A stretch of 64,000 bases of DNA from JANQRA01 sp035550735 (lineage in GTDB: Bacteria > Actinomycetota > Acidimicrobiia > Spongiisociales > ZC4RG35): the NCBI GenBank assembly GCA_035550735.1, contig DASZOM010000041.1, positions 35,043 to 99,042 of the forward strand, given 5' to 3'. Position numbers and translations under genes: made by a program. Within the stretch, counting starts at the first letter, position 1; every line of letters begins with the position of its first letter. Of this stretch, positions 53,320 through 60,767 are shown piece after piece. The notes below the pieces were generated by a model, which ran no database searches, was not told where the DNA came from, and worked only from the letters and a program-made list of their open reading frames with translations.

Positions 53320-53453
53320 TGCATGGGAGCCCATATATGGGCTTTTGGACGTTTCATTACGCCGGCACCCTCGAGACGTGAGAAAGCCCCCGGATCGATA
53401 TCCGGGGGCTTTCCCGAGAGAGTACGGCCCGTATATGGGCCCCACTGCCTGAG
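53312..53453. repeat. Diverged repeat relative C with embedded terminator
   Basis: It begins at the pepN stop with TTCCTAATGCATGGGAGCCC, has palindrome GCCCATATATGGGC (53329-53342), then GGACGTTTCATTACGCC as in the arms of A and B. The middle is occupied by the rplL terminator (53382-53413), and the right end is GGCCCGTATATGGGCCCCACTGCCTGAG (53425-53452), similar to D. So it looks like a half-element interrupted or rebuilt around a terminator. Confidence 0.6.
53382..53413 (-). terminator. Terminator of the rplJL operon
   Basis: A perfect 14-bp stem (GAAAGCCCCCGGAT / ATCCGGGGGCTTTC, loop CGAT) 59 bases after the rplL stop. On the minus strand it is flanked by A and T bases in the stem base (AAAG/CTTT). 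It lies inside repeat relative C. Confidence 0.85.
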
Positions 53454-53472
53454 AAAAGGGAAGTAGCGGAAA

Positions 53473-53871
53473 CTACTTCAGCTCGACGGTGGCGCCGGCC
53501 GCCTCCAGGACCTCCTTGGCCTTGTTGGCGGTGTCCTGGTCCACACCCTCGAGGACCGACGCCGGGGCGCCGTCGACGAGGTCCTTGGCCTCCTTGAGAC
53601 CGAGACTGGTCAGACCACGCACTTCCTTGATGACCTGGATCTTGGCCGACCCGGCGGAGGTGATGACGACGTCGAACTCGTCCTTCTCCTCGGCGGCGGC
53701 AGCCGCGCCATCGCCGCCACCGGCAGCGGGGGCGGCAGCCACGGCCATCGGGGCGACGGCGGTCACGTCGAACTTCTCCTCGAAGGCGTCGAGAAACTCC
53801 TTGAGCTCGAGGATGGTCATCTCCTCGAAGACACTGAGCAGCTCCTCGGTCTTCATCTTTGCCTTTGCCAT
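53473..53871 (-). CDS. rplL: 50S ribosomal protein L7/L12
   Basis: 132 aa. The N-terminal dimer helix (KTEELLSVFEEMTILELKEF), an Ala/Gly-rich hinge (PMAVAAAPAAGGGDGAAAAA) and the C-terminal domain (FDVVITSAGSAKIQVIKEVR, GLTSLGLKEAKDLVDGAP) are all as expected. It forms the stalk that recruits translation factors. It follows rplJ by 2 bases. Confidence 0.98.
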   Translation of the reverse strand: MAKAKMKTEELLSVFEEMTILELKEFLDAFEEKFDVTAVAPMAVAAAPAAGGGDGAAAAAEEKDEFDVVITSAGSAKIQVIKEVRGLTSLGLKEAKDLVDGAPASVLEGVDQDTANKAKEVLEAAGATVELK

Positions 53872-53873
53872 TT

Positions 53874-54482
53874 CTATTCCTCCTCGGCCTCTCCGGCCGT
53901 GGTCTCGCTGGGCTCGGTCGCCGGCAGCGACGCCTCACCGGCGCCGCCGTCGGTGACGAACTCACCCGACTCTTTCTTGTCCAGAAGCTGTGAGAACACC
54001 GATGCCGCGTTCCGGGTGAACGAGGCGAACATGCCCGCCGCCGAGAACAGCGGCGACTTGGCGGCGCCGACCACCTTGGCGAGCAGGATCTCGCGCGACT
54101 CGATATCGGCGAGCCTGGAGACCTCCTCGGGGCTGAGGATGCTCCCCGAGAGCAGCCCCGCCTTGAGCACGAACACGTCGTGGTCCTTGGAGAAATCCTT
54201 GAGGGCCTTGGCGGTTGCCACCGGGTCGCTCTTGGCGAATGCGAGAGCGGTCGGTCCCTGCAGGTACTCGTGCAATGCCTCGAACCCGGCGTCGCCGGCG
54301 GCGAGGCGAGCGAGGGTCATCTTCACGACCTTGTACTCGGCGCCACTGGCCCGCAGCGCCCGACGCAGGTCCTGGACGGCCTGGACGCTGAGCCCGCGGT
54401 ACTCGGCGAGGAACACCGCCTCTGAGCTCTCCAGCCCTTCCCTGATGTCGGTTACAGCCTGGACCTTCTCTGGTCTTGCCAT
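53874..54482 (-). CDS. rplJ: 50S ribosomal protein L10
   Basis: 202 aa, with LAEYRGLSVQAVQDLRRALRASGAEYKVVKM and KSPLFSAAGMFASFTRNAASVF. The C-terminal acidic, Ser/Thr-rich tail (about 25 residues) is longer than in E. coli. L10 anchors L7/L12 dimers on the ribosome and represses its own mRNA through the leader at 54500-54600. Confidence 0.97.
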   Translation of the reverse strand: MARPEKVQAVTDIREGLESSEAVFLAEYRGLSVQAVQDLRRALRASGAEYKVVKMTLARLAAGDAGFEALHEYLQGPTALAFAKSDPVATAKALKDFSKDHDVFVLKAGLLSGSILSPEEVSRLADIESREILLAKVVGAAKSPLFSAAGMFASFTRNAASVFSQLLDKKESGEFVTDGGAGEASLPATEPSETTAGEAEEE

Positions 54483-54505
54483 TGCGTCTCCCTAGACGAA
54501 CCAAA

Positions 54506-54527
54506 CCCCTTGGCGGAAGACAAGGGG
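54506..54527 (-). promoter_or_regulatory. Attenuator-like hairpin in the rplJ leader
   Basis: On the minus strand CCCCTTG and CAAGGGG pair around TCTTCCGC, then TTTGG follows, 23 bases before the rplJ start. It lies directly after the L10-leader fold, so it may attenuate rplJL transcription. Confidence 0.5.
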
Positions 54528-54610
54528 CTTCGAGAAGCGAACCTGCGCCGGCGGGCGATGCGCCCATTGGGTCAATGACACCGGCGGTCTTCGGCCGAGG
54601 ATTGGAGTTG
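54528..54610 (-). ncRNA. Ribosomal protein L10 leader RNA
   Basis: On the minus strand GAAGACCGCCGGTG (54578-54592 region) and CGCCGGCGCAGGTTCG (54538-54556) can pair ACC-GCCGG with CCGGC-GCA-GGT, the internal-loop stem of the L10 leader family, with CATTGACCCAATGGG and GCGCATCGCCCG hairpins between. The 5' start is not defined. It is placed 60-130 bases before rplJ, the expected site. Seen by pattern, not by a covariance search. Confidence 0.55.
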
Positions 54611-54667
54611 CGACGTCGATTGTATCCGGACCCGCCATGTCCGCAATTCGGGCTACGTTGCCTCCCG

Positions 54668-55474
54668 ATGACCGCACACGGATTCGTCCCCTCGTCCAAG
54701 ACGTCGATCTACTACCACTGCGAGGGAGAGGGCCCTGCCGTCCTCTTCATCCACGCCGGCGTCGCCGACGCCCGAATGTGGGAATCGCAGATGGACCTGG
54801 CCGGCTTTCGCACCATCGCCTTCGACCAACGTGGCTTCGGTCATACCGAGTGGGTCGCCGAGCCCTACTCCAACCGCAACGACGCCCTCGCCGTCCTCGA
54901 TCACCTCGAGATCGACCACGCGGTGGTGGTCGGCTGCTCCAATGGCGCCGAGGCGACCATGCAGATGGCCCTGGTCGCTCCCTCCCGGGTGTCCGCCATG
55001 GTCCTGATCGGCGCCGCCCCCAGGGGCTGGGAGCCCGAGGGTGGCTGGCAGGAGGAGCCGTACTGGGACGACCTGGTCGCCGCCTTCAAAGCCGGCGACT
55101 ACGAGAAGGTGACCGACTACGAGGCCCGATTGTGGCTGGCCGGGCCTGGTCGCTCCCTCGACCAGATCGACCCCAGTCTGGTGGCACTGTTCAAGGAGAT
55201 GGATCTCATCCCGCAGTCGACCGAGTCGGAGCGCAACGATCACGTCGAGACGCTGGAGCCGCCCACCAACGACCAGCTCGACCGCATCGCTGCCCCGACC
55301 CTCGTGATCGTGGGTGAGCACGACACGCCCGATCTCCAGGAGGCTGCCCATTACCTGGCGGGTCGTCTCTCCGACCGGCCGGCTGTGGTGTTGGAGGACA
55401 CGGCCCACCTCCCCTCGATGGACCAGCCGAGGGCCCTGAAGACCGTCTTGGAGGGCTTTCTCGCCTCTTTGTAG
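54668..55474 (+). CDS. Alpha/beta-hydrolase fold protein
   Basis: 268 aa from ATG 54668; the upstream frame to 54476 runs through the rplJ leader and is rejected. Nucleophile elbow VVGCSNGAEATM (Ser), with GVADARMWESQM near the oxyanion, VIVGEHDTPD (acid Asp) and DTAHLPSMDQP (His). The catalytic triad looks complete. Ligand unknown; lactonase or esterase relatives are similar. It lies on the opposite strand between rplA and rplJ, a place usually without a gene. Confidence 0.9.
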   Translation: MTAHGFVPSSKTSIYYHCEGEGPAVLFIHAGVADARMWESQMDLAGFRTIAFDQRGFGHTEWVAEPYSNRNDALAVLDHLEIDHAVVVGCSNGAEATMQMALVAPSRVSAMVLIGAAPRGWEPEGGWQEEPYWDDLVAAFKAGDYEKVTDYEARLWLAGPGRSLDQIDPSLVALFKEMDLIPQSTESERNDHVETLEPPTNDQLDRIAAPTLVIVGEHDTPDLQEAAHYLAGRLSDRPAVVLEDTAHLPSMDQPRALKTVLEGFLASL

Positions 55475-55806
55475 CCCGATTCCCAGAATTTGGCTGGACA
55501 GTCCCGAGACCACGCGCGACACTTGACCCTGTTGAAAACAGGGGGTCTCCGTGTTGCCGGGCGGGTTCCCTGACCGCCCCCGCCCGCATCTCGGACCCGA
55601 AATGAGTGAGGGTCGCGTTACGCCGACTGATGGAAGACCAGCCCCTACCCTGGTCCACAGACGAAGTCGTCGGCAACGTGCGGACGGTGGACCTGGCAGC
55701 CGATGCCCTCCCAGCCCACGGATGTCCGGGCGCGGAGATCCCCCTCTTCAGCATGTGAAAAGCCCCCAAGGTCTTGGGGGCTTTTCCACGTTCTAAGTGT
55801 CGGAGA
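55475..55806. other. 332-base intergenic stretch between hydrolase and rplA
   Basis: Convergent gene ends. It holds the rplA terminator (55757-55786), and a small stem CCCTGTT/AACAGGG near 55528-55544. Otherwise I see no gene, RNA or repeat. Two ORFs over it look like GC-biased noise (Arg/Pro/Ser-rich). Confidence 0.6.
55757..55786 (-). terminator. Terminator of the rplKA operon
   Basis: GAAAAGCCCCCAAG and CTTGGGGGCTTTTC form a near-perfect 14-bp stem with a small loop, 20 bases past the rplA stop. A/T runs on both flanks make it efficient in both directions. Confidence 0.9.
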
Positions 55807-56520
55807 TCAGAGGGCTTTTCCGGCCATCTCCTCGAGACGCCCCGGGTCGACCTTGACTCCGGGGCCCATGGTCGACGAGATGGTCATCGCCTTCATGTAG
55901 CGGCCCTTGGCGCCCGCCGGCTTTGCCCGCTGGATCTCGCCGGTGAGTGTGGTGAGATTGGCGAGGAGCTGGTCGAGCTCGAAGGAGACCTTGCCCAGCG
56001 AGACGTGGACGTTGCCATAGCGGTCGTTGCGGTACTCGAGCTTGCCCGCCTTGAACTCGGCCACCGTCTTGGCGACATCGTCCGAAACAGTGCCCGACTT
56101 CGGGTTGGGCATGAGACCACGGGGACCGAGCACCCGGCCCAGCTTTCCCACCTCGGACATCATGTCCGGTGTGGCGATCGCCACGTCGGCCTCGAGCTCC
56201 TTTCCGGCCTGGAGCGCCTCGACCAACTCGGTGCCACCGACGATGTCGGCGCCGGCCTCCCTGGCTGCGGCCTCCTTGTCCGGCGGGCAGAAGACCGCGA
56301 CCCGGACGTCCTTGCCGGTGCCGTTGGGCAGCGAGACCGTGCCCCGAACCAGCTGATCGGCCTTGCGCGCGTCGATGCCCAGGGTGTAGACCACCTCGAC
56401 CGTCTCGTCGAACTTGGCGGGGGCCAGGGTCTTCACCAGCTCCAACGCCTCGCGGGCGGTGTAACGGTGATCCTTGTCGTACCGGGAGGCGGACTCGCGG
56501 TACTTCTTTCCGTGCTTCAT
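55807..56520 (-). CDS. rplA: 50S ribosomal protein L1
   Basis: 237 aa, usual length. Conserved segments are KFDETVEVVYTLGIDARKADQLVRGTVSLPNGTGK, GRVLGPRGLMPNPKSGTV and SSTMGPGVKVDP. L1 binds 23S rRNA near the E site and its own mRNA. It follows rplK by 51 bases and is followed by a strong terminator. Confidence 0.98.
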   Translation of the reverse strand: MKHGKKYRESASRYDKDHRYTAREALELVKTLAPAKFDETVEVVYTLGIDARKADQLVRGTVSLPNGTGKDVRVAVFCPPDKEAAAREAGADIVGGTELVEALQAGKELEADVAIATPDMMSEVGKLGRVLGPRGLMPNPKSGTVSDDVAKTVAEFKAGKLEYRNDRYGNVHVSLGKVSFELDQLLANLTTLTGEIQRAKPAGAKGRYMKAMTISSTMGPGVKVDPGRLEEMAGKAL

Positions 56521-56571
56521 GTCTCTCCTCGTGGTCCAGGCGGCCGTTGCCGGCCTCCCACTGGTGTGTTG

Positions 56572-57000
56572 CTAGCCCTCGACGGTTATCCCCATCGAAC
56601 GGGCTGTGCCCTCGACGACCTTCATCGCGCCTTCGATGTCGTTGGCATTGAGGTCAGGCATCTTGATCTCGGCGATCTCCTTGACCTGTGCCCGGGTCAC
56701 CTTGCCCACCTTCTCCTTGTTGGGCTCGCCCGAGCCCTTCTCCACCCGGGCCGCCTGCCGGAGCAGTGCCGCGGCGGGCGGGGTCTTGGTGACGAAGGTG
56801 AACGAGCGGTCCTCGTAGATGGAGACCTCGACCGGGATGATCTGGCCGCGGCTGGAGGCGGTGGCGTCGTTGTACGCCTTGACGAAGTCCATCAGGTTGA
56901 CCCCGTGGGGGCCGAGGACGGTGCCGACCGGTGGGGCCGGCGTCGCCTGCCCGGCGGGCAGCTGGATCTTCAATGTGGTTACGAGTCGCTTTCTACCCAT
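56572..57000 (-). CDS. rplK: 50S ribosomal protein L11
   Basis: 142 aa. Motifs are IKLQLPAGQATPAPPVGTVLGPHG-like N-terminal (KIQLPAGQATPAPPVGTVLG), YEDRSFTFVTKTPPAA, and the C-terminal LNANDIEGAMKVVEGTARSMGI. It contacts the GTPase centre of 23S rRNA. It begins 7 bases after the nusG stop. Confidence 0.98.
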   Translation of the reverse strand: MGRKRLVTTLKIQLPAGQATPAPPVGTVLGPHGVNLMDFVKAYNDATASSRGQIIPVEVSIYEDRSFTFVTKTPPAAALLRQAARVEKGSGEPNKEKVGKVTRAQVKEIAEIKMPDLNANDIEGAMKVVEGTARSMGITVEG

Positions 57001-57007
57001 GGCAGTC

Positions 57008-57880
57008 CTAGTTCTTCTGGATGTCTTCGAAGCCGAGCTCGACCGGGGTGTCCCGGCCGAAGATGTTGACCAGCACGACGACCTTTTGCTGGTCGACGTT
57101 GAGCTCCTCGATCACGCCGTTGAAGTCGGCGAATGGGCCGGTGACCACGCGGACCTGCTCACCGACGTCCCACTCGGGCTTGAAGCGAGGCTTGCCCTTG
57201 TCCTCCTCTTCCTGGACCCCGAGGAACCGCTCCACCTCGCGTCGTGACAGCGGGGTGGGCTTCTGGGCGTTGCCGGCTACGAAGCCGGTGACACCCGGTG
57301 TGTTGCGGACCGCATACCAGGAGTCGTCGTCGAGGCTCATCCGCACCAGGATGTAGCCGGGGAAGACCTTCTTCGGAACGGTGACCTTCTTGCCACCCTT
57401 GAACTCGACGACGTCCTCCATCGGGATGTGGACCTCGAAGATTCGATCCTCCATGTGCATCGACTGGATCCGCGTCTCCAGGTTGGCCTTGACCTTGTTC
57501 TCGTATCCGGAATAGGAGTGGATGACGTACCAGTCACCGGGCTTGTCGTAGGGGCTGACCGGCGGGGGCTCGATCGCCTCTTCGGTGCCCGCCTCTGCGT
57601 CGGCAGTCTCGACGGGGGCGGAAGTCTCCTCGACGGTCGGTGAGGCGGCCTCTTCCTGGGCCATCACCTCGGGGTCGATTGCCTCATCCTCGGTGTCGAT
57701 GGGTTCGTCCTCGACTTCAGGCGCCTCGATGTCCACTTCGGCCTCGGGTGCCTCGGTCTCCTGAGGGTCGGTGTCCGCCTCGGGCGCCTCGGTCTCCACG
57801 GAGTCGACCTGCTCGGTCTCGGTGATGCCCTCGGTCTCCTCGACGTCCGGGTTCTCTCGGTTCTCCAGTGGCTCGCCCAT
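57008..57880 (-). CDS. nusG: Transcription termination/antitermination factor NusG, with long acidic N-terminus
   Basis: 290 aa from ATG 57880 (GAGGAG before it), overlapping the secE stop by one base. The NGN domain begins about residue 116 (DWYVIHSYSGYENKVKANL) and is followed by KOW (VRVVTGPFADFNGVIEELNVDQQKVVVLVNIFGRDTPVEL). Residues 1-~115 are an acidic, Glu/Asp/Pro/Thr-rich low-complexity extension. Actinobacterial NusG proteins often have such extensions, but usually of moderate length. NusG couples transcription to Rho or to ribosomes. Confidence 0.95.
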   Translation of the reverse strand: MGEPLENRENPDVEETEGITETEQVDSVETEAPEADTDPQETEAPEAEVDIEAPEVEDEPIDTEDEAIDPEVMAQEEAASPTVEETSAPVETADAEAGTEEAIEPPPVSPYDKPGDWYVIHSYSGYENKVKANLETRIQSMHMEDRIFEVHIPMEDVVEFKGGKKVTVPKKVFPGYILVRMSLDDDSWYAVRNTPGVTGFVAGNAQKPTPLSRREVERFLGVQEEEDKGKPRFKPEWDVGEQVRVVTGPFADFNGVIEELNVDQQKVVVLVNIFGRDTPVELGFEDIQKN

Positions 57881-58212
57881 CAGCTCCTCAGTTCCACGAG
57901 CCACAAGATGAGCTCTTTGGCTCCGACATCGAATCCGAACACCACGATCGTGAGCACCAACGAGGTGATCAGGGTGACGGAGGTGAAGGCGATCATCTGC
58001 TCACGGGTCGGCCAGGTGACCTTGCGCAGCTCGACCCTGACCTCGTGCAGATAGTCCTTGAGACGGGCGACTATCGACTTTCGCTCGGACGGCTCCTGGG
58101 CGCGTGCCTGCAGGGCGGCAGCTCGACGCTGCGCCCGGCTCTGTCCGCCGCTCTCCTTCTTGCGACGCCGCTCCTCGACTTCCTGGAGGCGTCGTATCTG
58201 TCTATTGGTCAT
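57880..58212 (-). CDS. secE: Preprotein translocase subunit SecE
   Basis: 110 aa. The C-terminal SecE core is YLHEVRVELRKVTWPTREQMIAFTSVTLITSLVLTIVVFGFD, with one membrane helix and the amphipathic cytoplasmic helix. The N-terminal 50 residues are a basic, Glu/Arg/Lys-rich extension longer than in minimal SecE. SecE stabilises the SecYEG channel. It is translationally coupled to nusG. Confidence 0.95.
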   Translation of the reverse strand: MTNRQIRRLQEVEERRRKKESGGQSRAQRRAAALQARAQEPSERKSIVARLKDYLHEVRVELRKVTWPTREQMIAFTSVTLITSLVLTIVVFGFDVGAKELILWLVELRS

Positions 58213-58237
58213 GGCTCAACAAATCCTGATGCGATTG

Positions 58238-58315
58238 TGGCAGGGGTGGAGGGACTCGAACCCCCAACCTCCGGTTTTGGAGACCGGCGCTCTAACCAGT
58301 TAGAGCTACACCCCT
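58238..58315 (-). tRNA. tRNA-Trp (anticodon CCA)
   Basis: Cloverleaf on the minus strand: acceptor AGGGGTG/CACCCCT, D arm GCTC-GAGC, anticodon arm CCGGT-CTCCAAA-ACCGG with anticodon CCA, T arm GGGGG-TTCGAGT-CCCTC, discriminator G and encoded CCA. It lies 25 bases before secE, a common actinobacterial order. Confidence 0.95.
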
Positions 58316-58392
58316 AGGGGGTTCGCGGGTCGTCCAAGTATAAGGCCGGTCGGAACGCTCTGGAAAGTCCGCGGGCCGGGCACGCTCTCGCG

Positions 58393-58740
58393 CTAGAGGT
58401 CGAATTCCGCCCAAACGGTCTTGCCACCGGTGTTTCCGTCGATTCCCCAGCTCTCGGAGATCGCGTCCACGATTCGCAGCCCTCGGTGGGAATCGGTCAG
58501 GCCCTGAAGACTAGGAAAGACTGAAGATGCATCGGTCACCTCGAGCCGAATCAGGTTCGGCTGGACCGCAATCCGAACCGTGTAGCGAGTTCCCGTGTGT
58601 CGGACGGCGTTCGTCGCCAGTTCGGAGGCGGCGAGGACCACGTCGCTCAACCTAGGAGAATCTGGAATGACCTCTCCCACAAAGCGTCGGACTGCCCGCA
58701 CGGATTGCGGATCAGACTCGAAGTGTCTGTGGCGAGACAT
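58393..58740 (-). CDS. RsbW-like histidine-kinase-fold ATPase (anti-sigma)
   Basis: 115 aa from ATG 58740. HATPase_c motifs: N box ASELATNAVRHTGTRY, G1-like DASSVFPSL and HRGLRIVDAISESWGID. Such single-domain kinases (RsbW/SpoIIAB type) bind or phosphorylate a STAS protein and an alternative sigma factor. A STAS gene lies 1 kb away (59720). Divergent from the GAF-ANTAR gene with 132 bases between starts. Confidence 0.88.
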   Translation of the reverse strand: MSRHRHFESDPQSVRAVRRFVGEVIPDSPRLSDVVLAASELATNAVRHTGTRYTVRIAVQPNLIRLEVTDASSVFPSLQGLTDSHRGLRIVDAISESWGIDGNTGGKTVWAEFDL

Positions 58741-58872
58741 CGCCCGTTGGAGAGATGGCTCCCATGAGTCGCATTTCCCGAAACAGGTCCTTCGGAAACT
58801 CCACATAGGAGTCTTGTCCGCAGCTATCGCCCCGACGAGCTCCCTCGAAGTCACCCACGTATATTTCGGGCC

Positions 58873-59598
58873 GTGACAAACAGGGAGAGTCGTCTCCTCT
58901 CGGTGATGCTGAGCCTGGCTGACACCCTGGTCTCCGACTTCGAGCTGACCGACCTGTTCTACGAGCTGATCGACGCTTCGAAGGAGCTGCTCGACGTCAC
59001 CGAGGCAGGTCTGCTGGTGTCCGACAACGGAGAGAGCCTGCGAGTGGTCGCCGCCACGAGCGAAGCCGCCCACCTCCTCGAGCTGATGGATCTGGAAGTC
59101 GAGGGGCCGGGATTCGAGACGTTTCGATCGGCGAGCCCGGTGAAGTCCGGTTCGCTGCGTGCCGAGGCTGCCCGGAGCAGATGGCCCGCCTTTTCTGCCC
59201 AAGCGTTGGAGGCCGGCTTCGAACGTGCGTGGGCTTTCCCCTTGCGCCTCCGGGAGAAGACCGTCGGTGCTCTCAACCTCCTGCAAAGCGAGGACAAGGA
59301 ACTGCACGATGAGGACATCCTGCTTGCTACCGCTCTGGCGGACATGGCGGCGATCGCCATACTCCAGCACCGGGTGCAGAAGGACGAGCAGCTGGTCATT
59401 GCGGGTCTGCAGACGGCACTGGAGAGCCGCGTCATGATCGAGCAAGCCAAGGGGATCACCGCCCAAGAACTGGGCGTGGGAATGGACGAGGCCTTCGATG
59501 TCATCCGGAGTCACGCCCGGAAGACCAACCAACGGCTCCACGACGTCGCCCGCGCCATCAGCTCGGGCCGCCTGTCAGCCAAGGACATCGGCGCCTAG
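58873..59598 (+). CDS. GAF-ANTAR domain regulator
   Basis: 241 aa from GTG 58873. A GAF sensor domain spans residues about 10-160 (DVTEAGLLVSDNGESLRVVAATS, AFPLRLREKTVGALNLL) and an ANTAR RNA-binding domain follows at about 175-235 (ALESRVMIEQAKGITAQELGVGMDEAFDVIRSHARKTNQRLHDVARAI). ANTAR proteins prevent termination by binding paired stem-loops in target RNAs. The likely signal is a small ligand or gas; unknown. Confidence 0.92.
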   Translation: MTNRESRLLSVMLSLADTLVSDFELTDLFYELIDASKELLDVTEAGLLVSDNGESLRVVAATSEAAHLLELMDLEVEGPGFETFRSASPVKSGSLRAEAARSRWPAFSAQALEAGFERAWAFPLRLREKTVGALNLLQSEDKELHDEDILLATALADMAAIAILQHRVQKDEQLVIAGLQTALESRVMIEQAKGITAQELGVGMDEAFDVIRSHARKTNQRLHDVARAISSGRLSAKDIGA

Positions 59599-59719
59599 CG
59601 CGAAGTTTCGCGATCTCGGGGAGAATCGCTCTGAGGATGTACAGTCGCTAGAACAAGACGTAACTGTTCGACTCTGCTCTAGATCCTGGTGGACCGACAC
59701 GACTCTTCGGAGGCCACCA

Positions 59720-60091
59720 GTGATAAACGGACACAGTGAGCAGAGGACAGGTCCTCTCGAGTATGAATCTCTCCCTCTCCACGTCTCCGCGCGCAGTGAG
59801 ACCGGAACCTTGGTCGTGGACGTGAGAGGAGAACTCGATCTCGCCACCGGACCGGTGTTGCAGCAGCACCTGAATCACTACTGCGACCAACTTGGGAATG
59901 GCGGTCCGCTGAGACTCGTCTACCGGCTGTCCGGAGTCACTTTCATGGACTGCTCCGGTCTGAGCGCTTTGCTCAACGCCATCGACGGACTCGACTCTCA
60001 GAAGATCACGGTTCGTGAACCGACCCCACCGGTACGGCGAGTGCTCGAGCTGGTCGGGATGGCTCACCTGGTCGAGGAGATGAAGCCATAG
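59720..60091 (+). CDS. STAS-domain anti-sigma factor antagonist
   Basis: 123 aa from GTG 59720 with CGGAGG before it; the open frame further up has no better start. STAS core: LVVDVRGELDLATGPVLQQHL, then VTFMDCSGLSALLNAID, where the Ser of the Asp-Cys-Ser-Gly motif is the expected phosphorylation site, and VRRVLELVGMAHLVEEM. In partner switching the unphosphorylated form sequesters an RsbW-like kinase such as that at 58393-58740. Confidence 0.9.
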   Translation: MINGHSEQRTGPLEYESLPLHVSARSETGTLVVDVRGELDLATGPVLQQHLNHYCDQLGNGGPLRLVYRLSGVTFMDCSGLSALLNAIDGLDSQKITVREPTPPVRRVLELVGMAHLVEEMKP

Positions 60092-60150
60092 TCACCCGAT
60101 TCGATCTCCGACGGATTCGCGCCTCGTTCCTGGGGCGAGGCCCAAACGCC

Positions 60151-60762
60151 ATGCCACGATCGCTGGCTGTGGATTGTGCCGGCCTGCTGGGCGTCAGCGA
60201 CGTCGCCATCTCGTTCAACCATGTGACCGACCACTTCACTTTGAGCGCTTCCTCGAACGAGGCCCGGGCCCTGAACGAGTGGCAGTTCACCCTGGCGGAA
60301 GGGCCCACTGTCGATCCTCCAGTACGCAGTGCCGGAGTCGTCGACACCGCCGCTTCGACGGGGAACCCATGGCCCAGACTCTCGGAGAAGGCCCGCTCCA
60401 TCGGCTATCGCGCGATCGCCGGCGTGCCACTGCGGATCGACGGGAACGCCTTCGCCACACTCGTCCTCATGGACCGAGACGGGACCATGACCGCCGACAC
60501 GATCGGCGAGGCCGAGCGGCTCGCGTATGAGATCGCCCCCCTCATACTCACGGCCCTGAGCCGTCAAACTCAGCCGCTCCAAGGGAACGACGACCACAAC
60601 ACGTTCCATCAGGCCACGGGCATGGTCATGAGCCAGGTCGGAATCGGGGCCGTGGCTGCCGCCGCCATGCTCCGTGACTATGCGCGTGCCGGCGACCGTC
60701 TCGTCACTGACGTCGCCAGTGAGGTAGTCACCCTTGCACTCGACTTCCGACAGGTCGGCTGA
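60151..60762 (+). CDS. GAF protein with degenerate ANTAR-like C-terminus
   Basis: 203 aa from ATG 60151; no better upstream start is visible. A GAF-like domain (LLGVSDVAISFNHVTDHFTLSASS, IAGVPLRIDGNAFATLVLMDRDG) is followed by ATGMVMSQVGIGAVAAAAMLRDYARAGDRLVTDVASEVV, which has the ANTAR layout but lacks several core residues. Same strand and 59 bases from the STAS gene, so probably one operon. Confidence 0.8.
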   Translation: MPRSLAVDCAGLLGVSDVAISFNHVTDHFTLSASSNEARALNEWQFTLAEGPTVDPPVRSAGVVDTAASTGNPWPRLSEKARSIGYRAIAGVPLRIDGNAFATLVLMDRDGTMTADTIGEAERLAYEIAPLILTALSRQTQPLQGNDDHNTFHQATGMVMSQVGIGAVAAAAMLRDYARAGDRLVTDVASEVVTLALDFRQVG

Positions 60763-60767
60763 CCGGC

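Noticed and set aside
51103..53445. 780-codon minus-strand frame over pepN
   Set aside because: Shadow frame; pepN shows GAMEN and HExxH motifs on the plus strand.
55206..55769. 187-codon minus-strand frame between hydrolase and rplA
   Set aside because: Ser/Arg/Pro-rich noise, no ribosome site, overlaps the hydrolase and the rplA terminator region.
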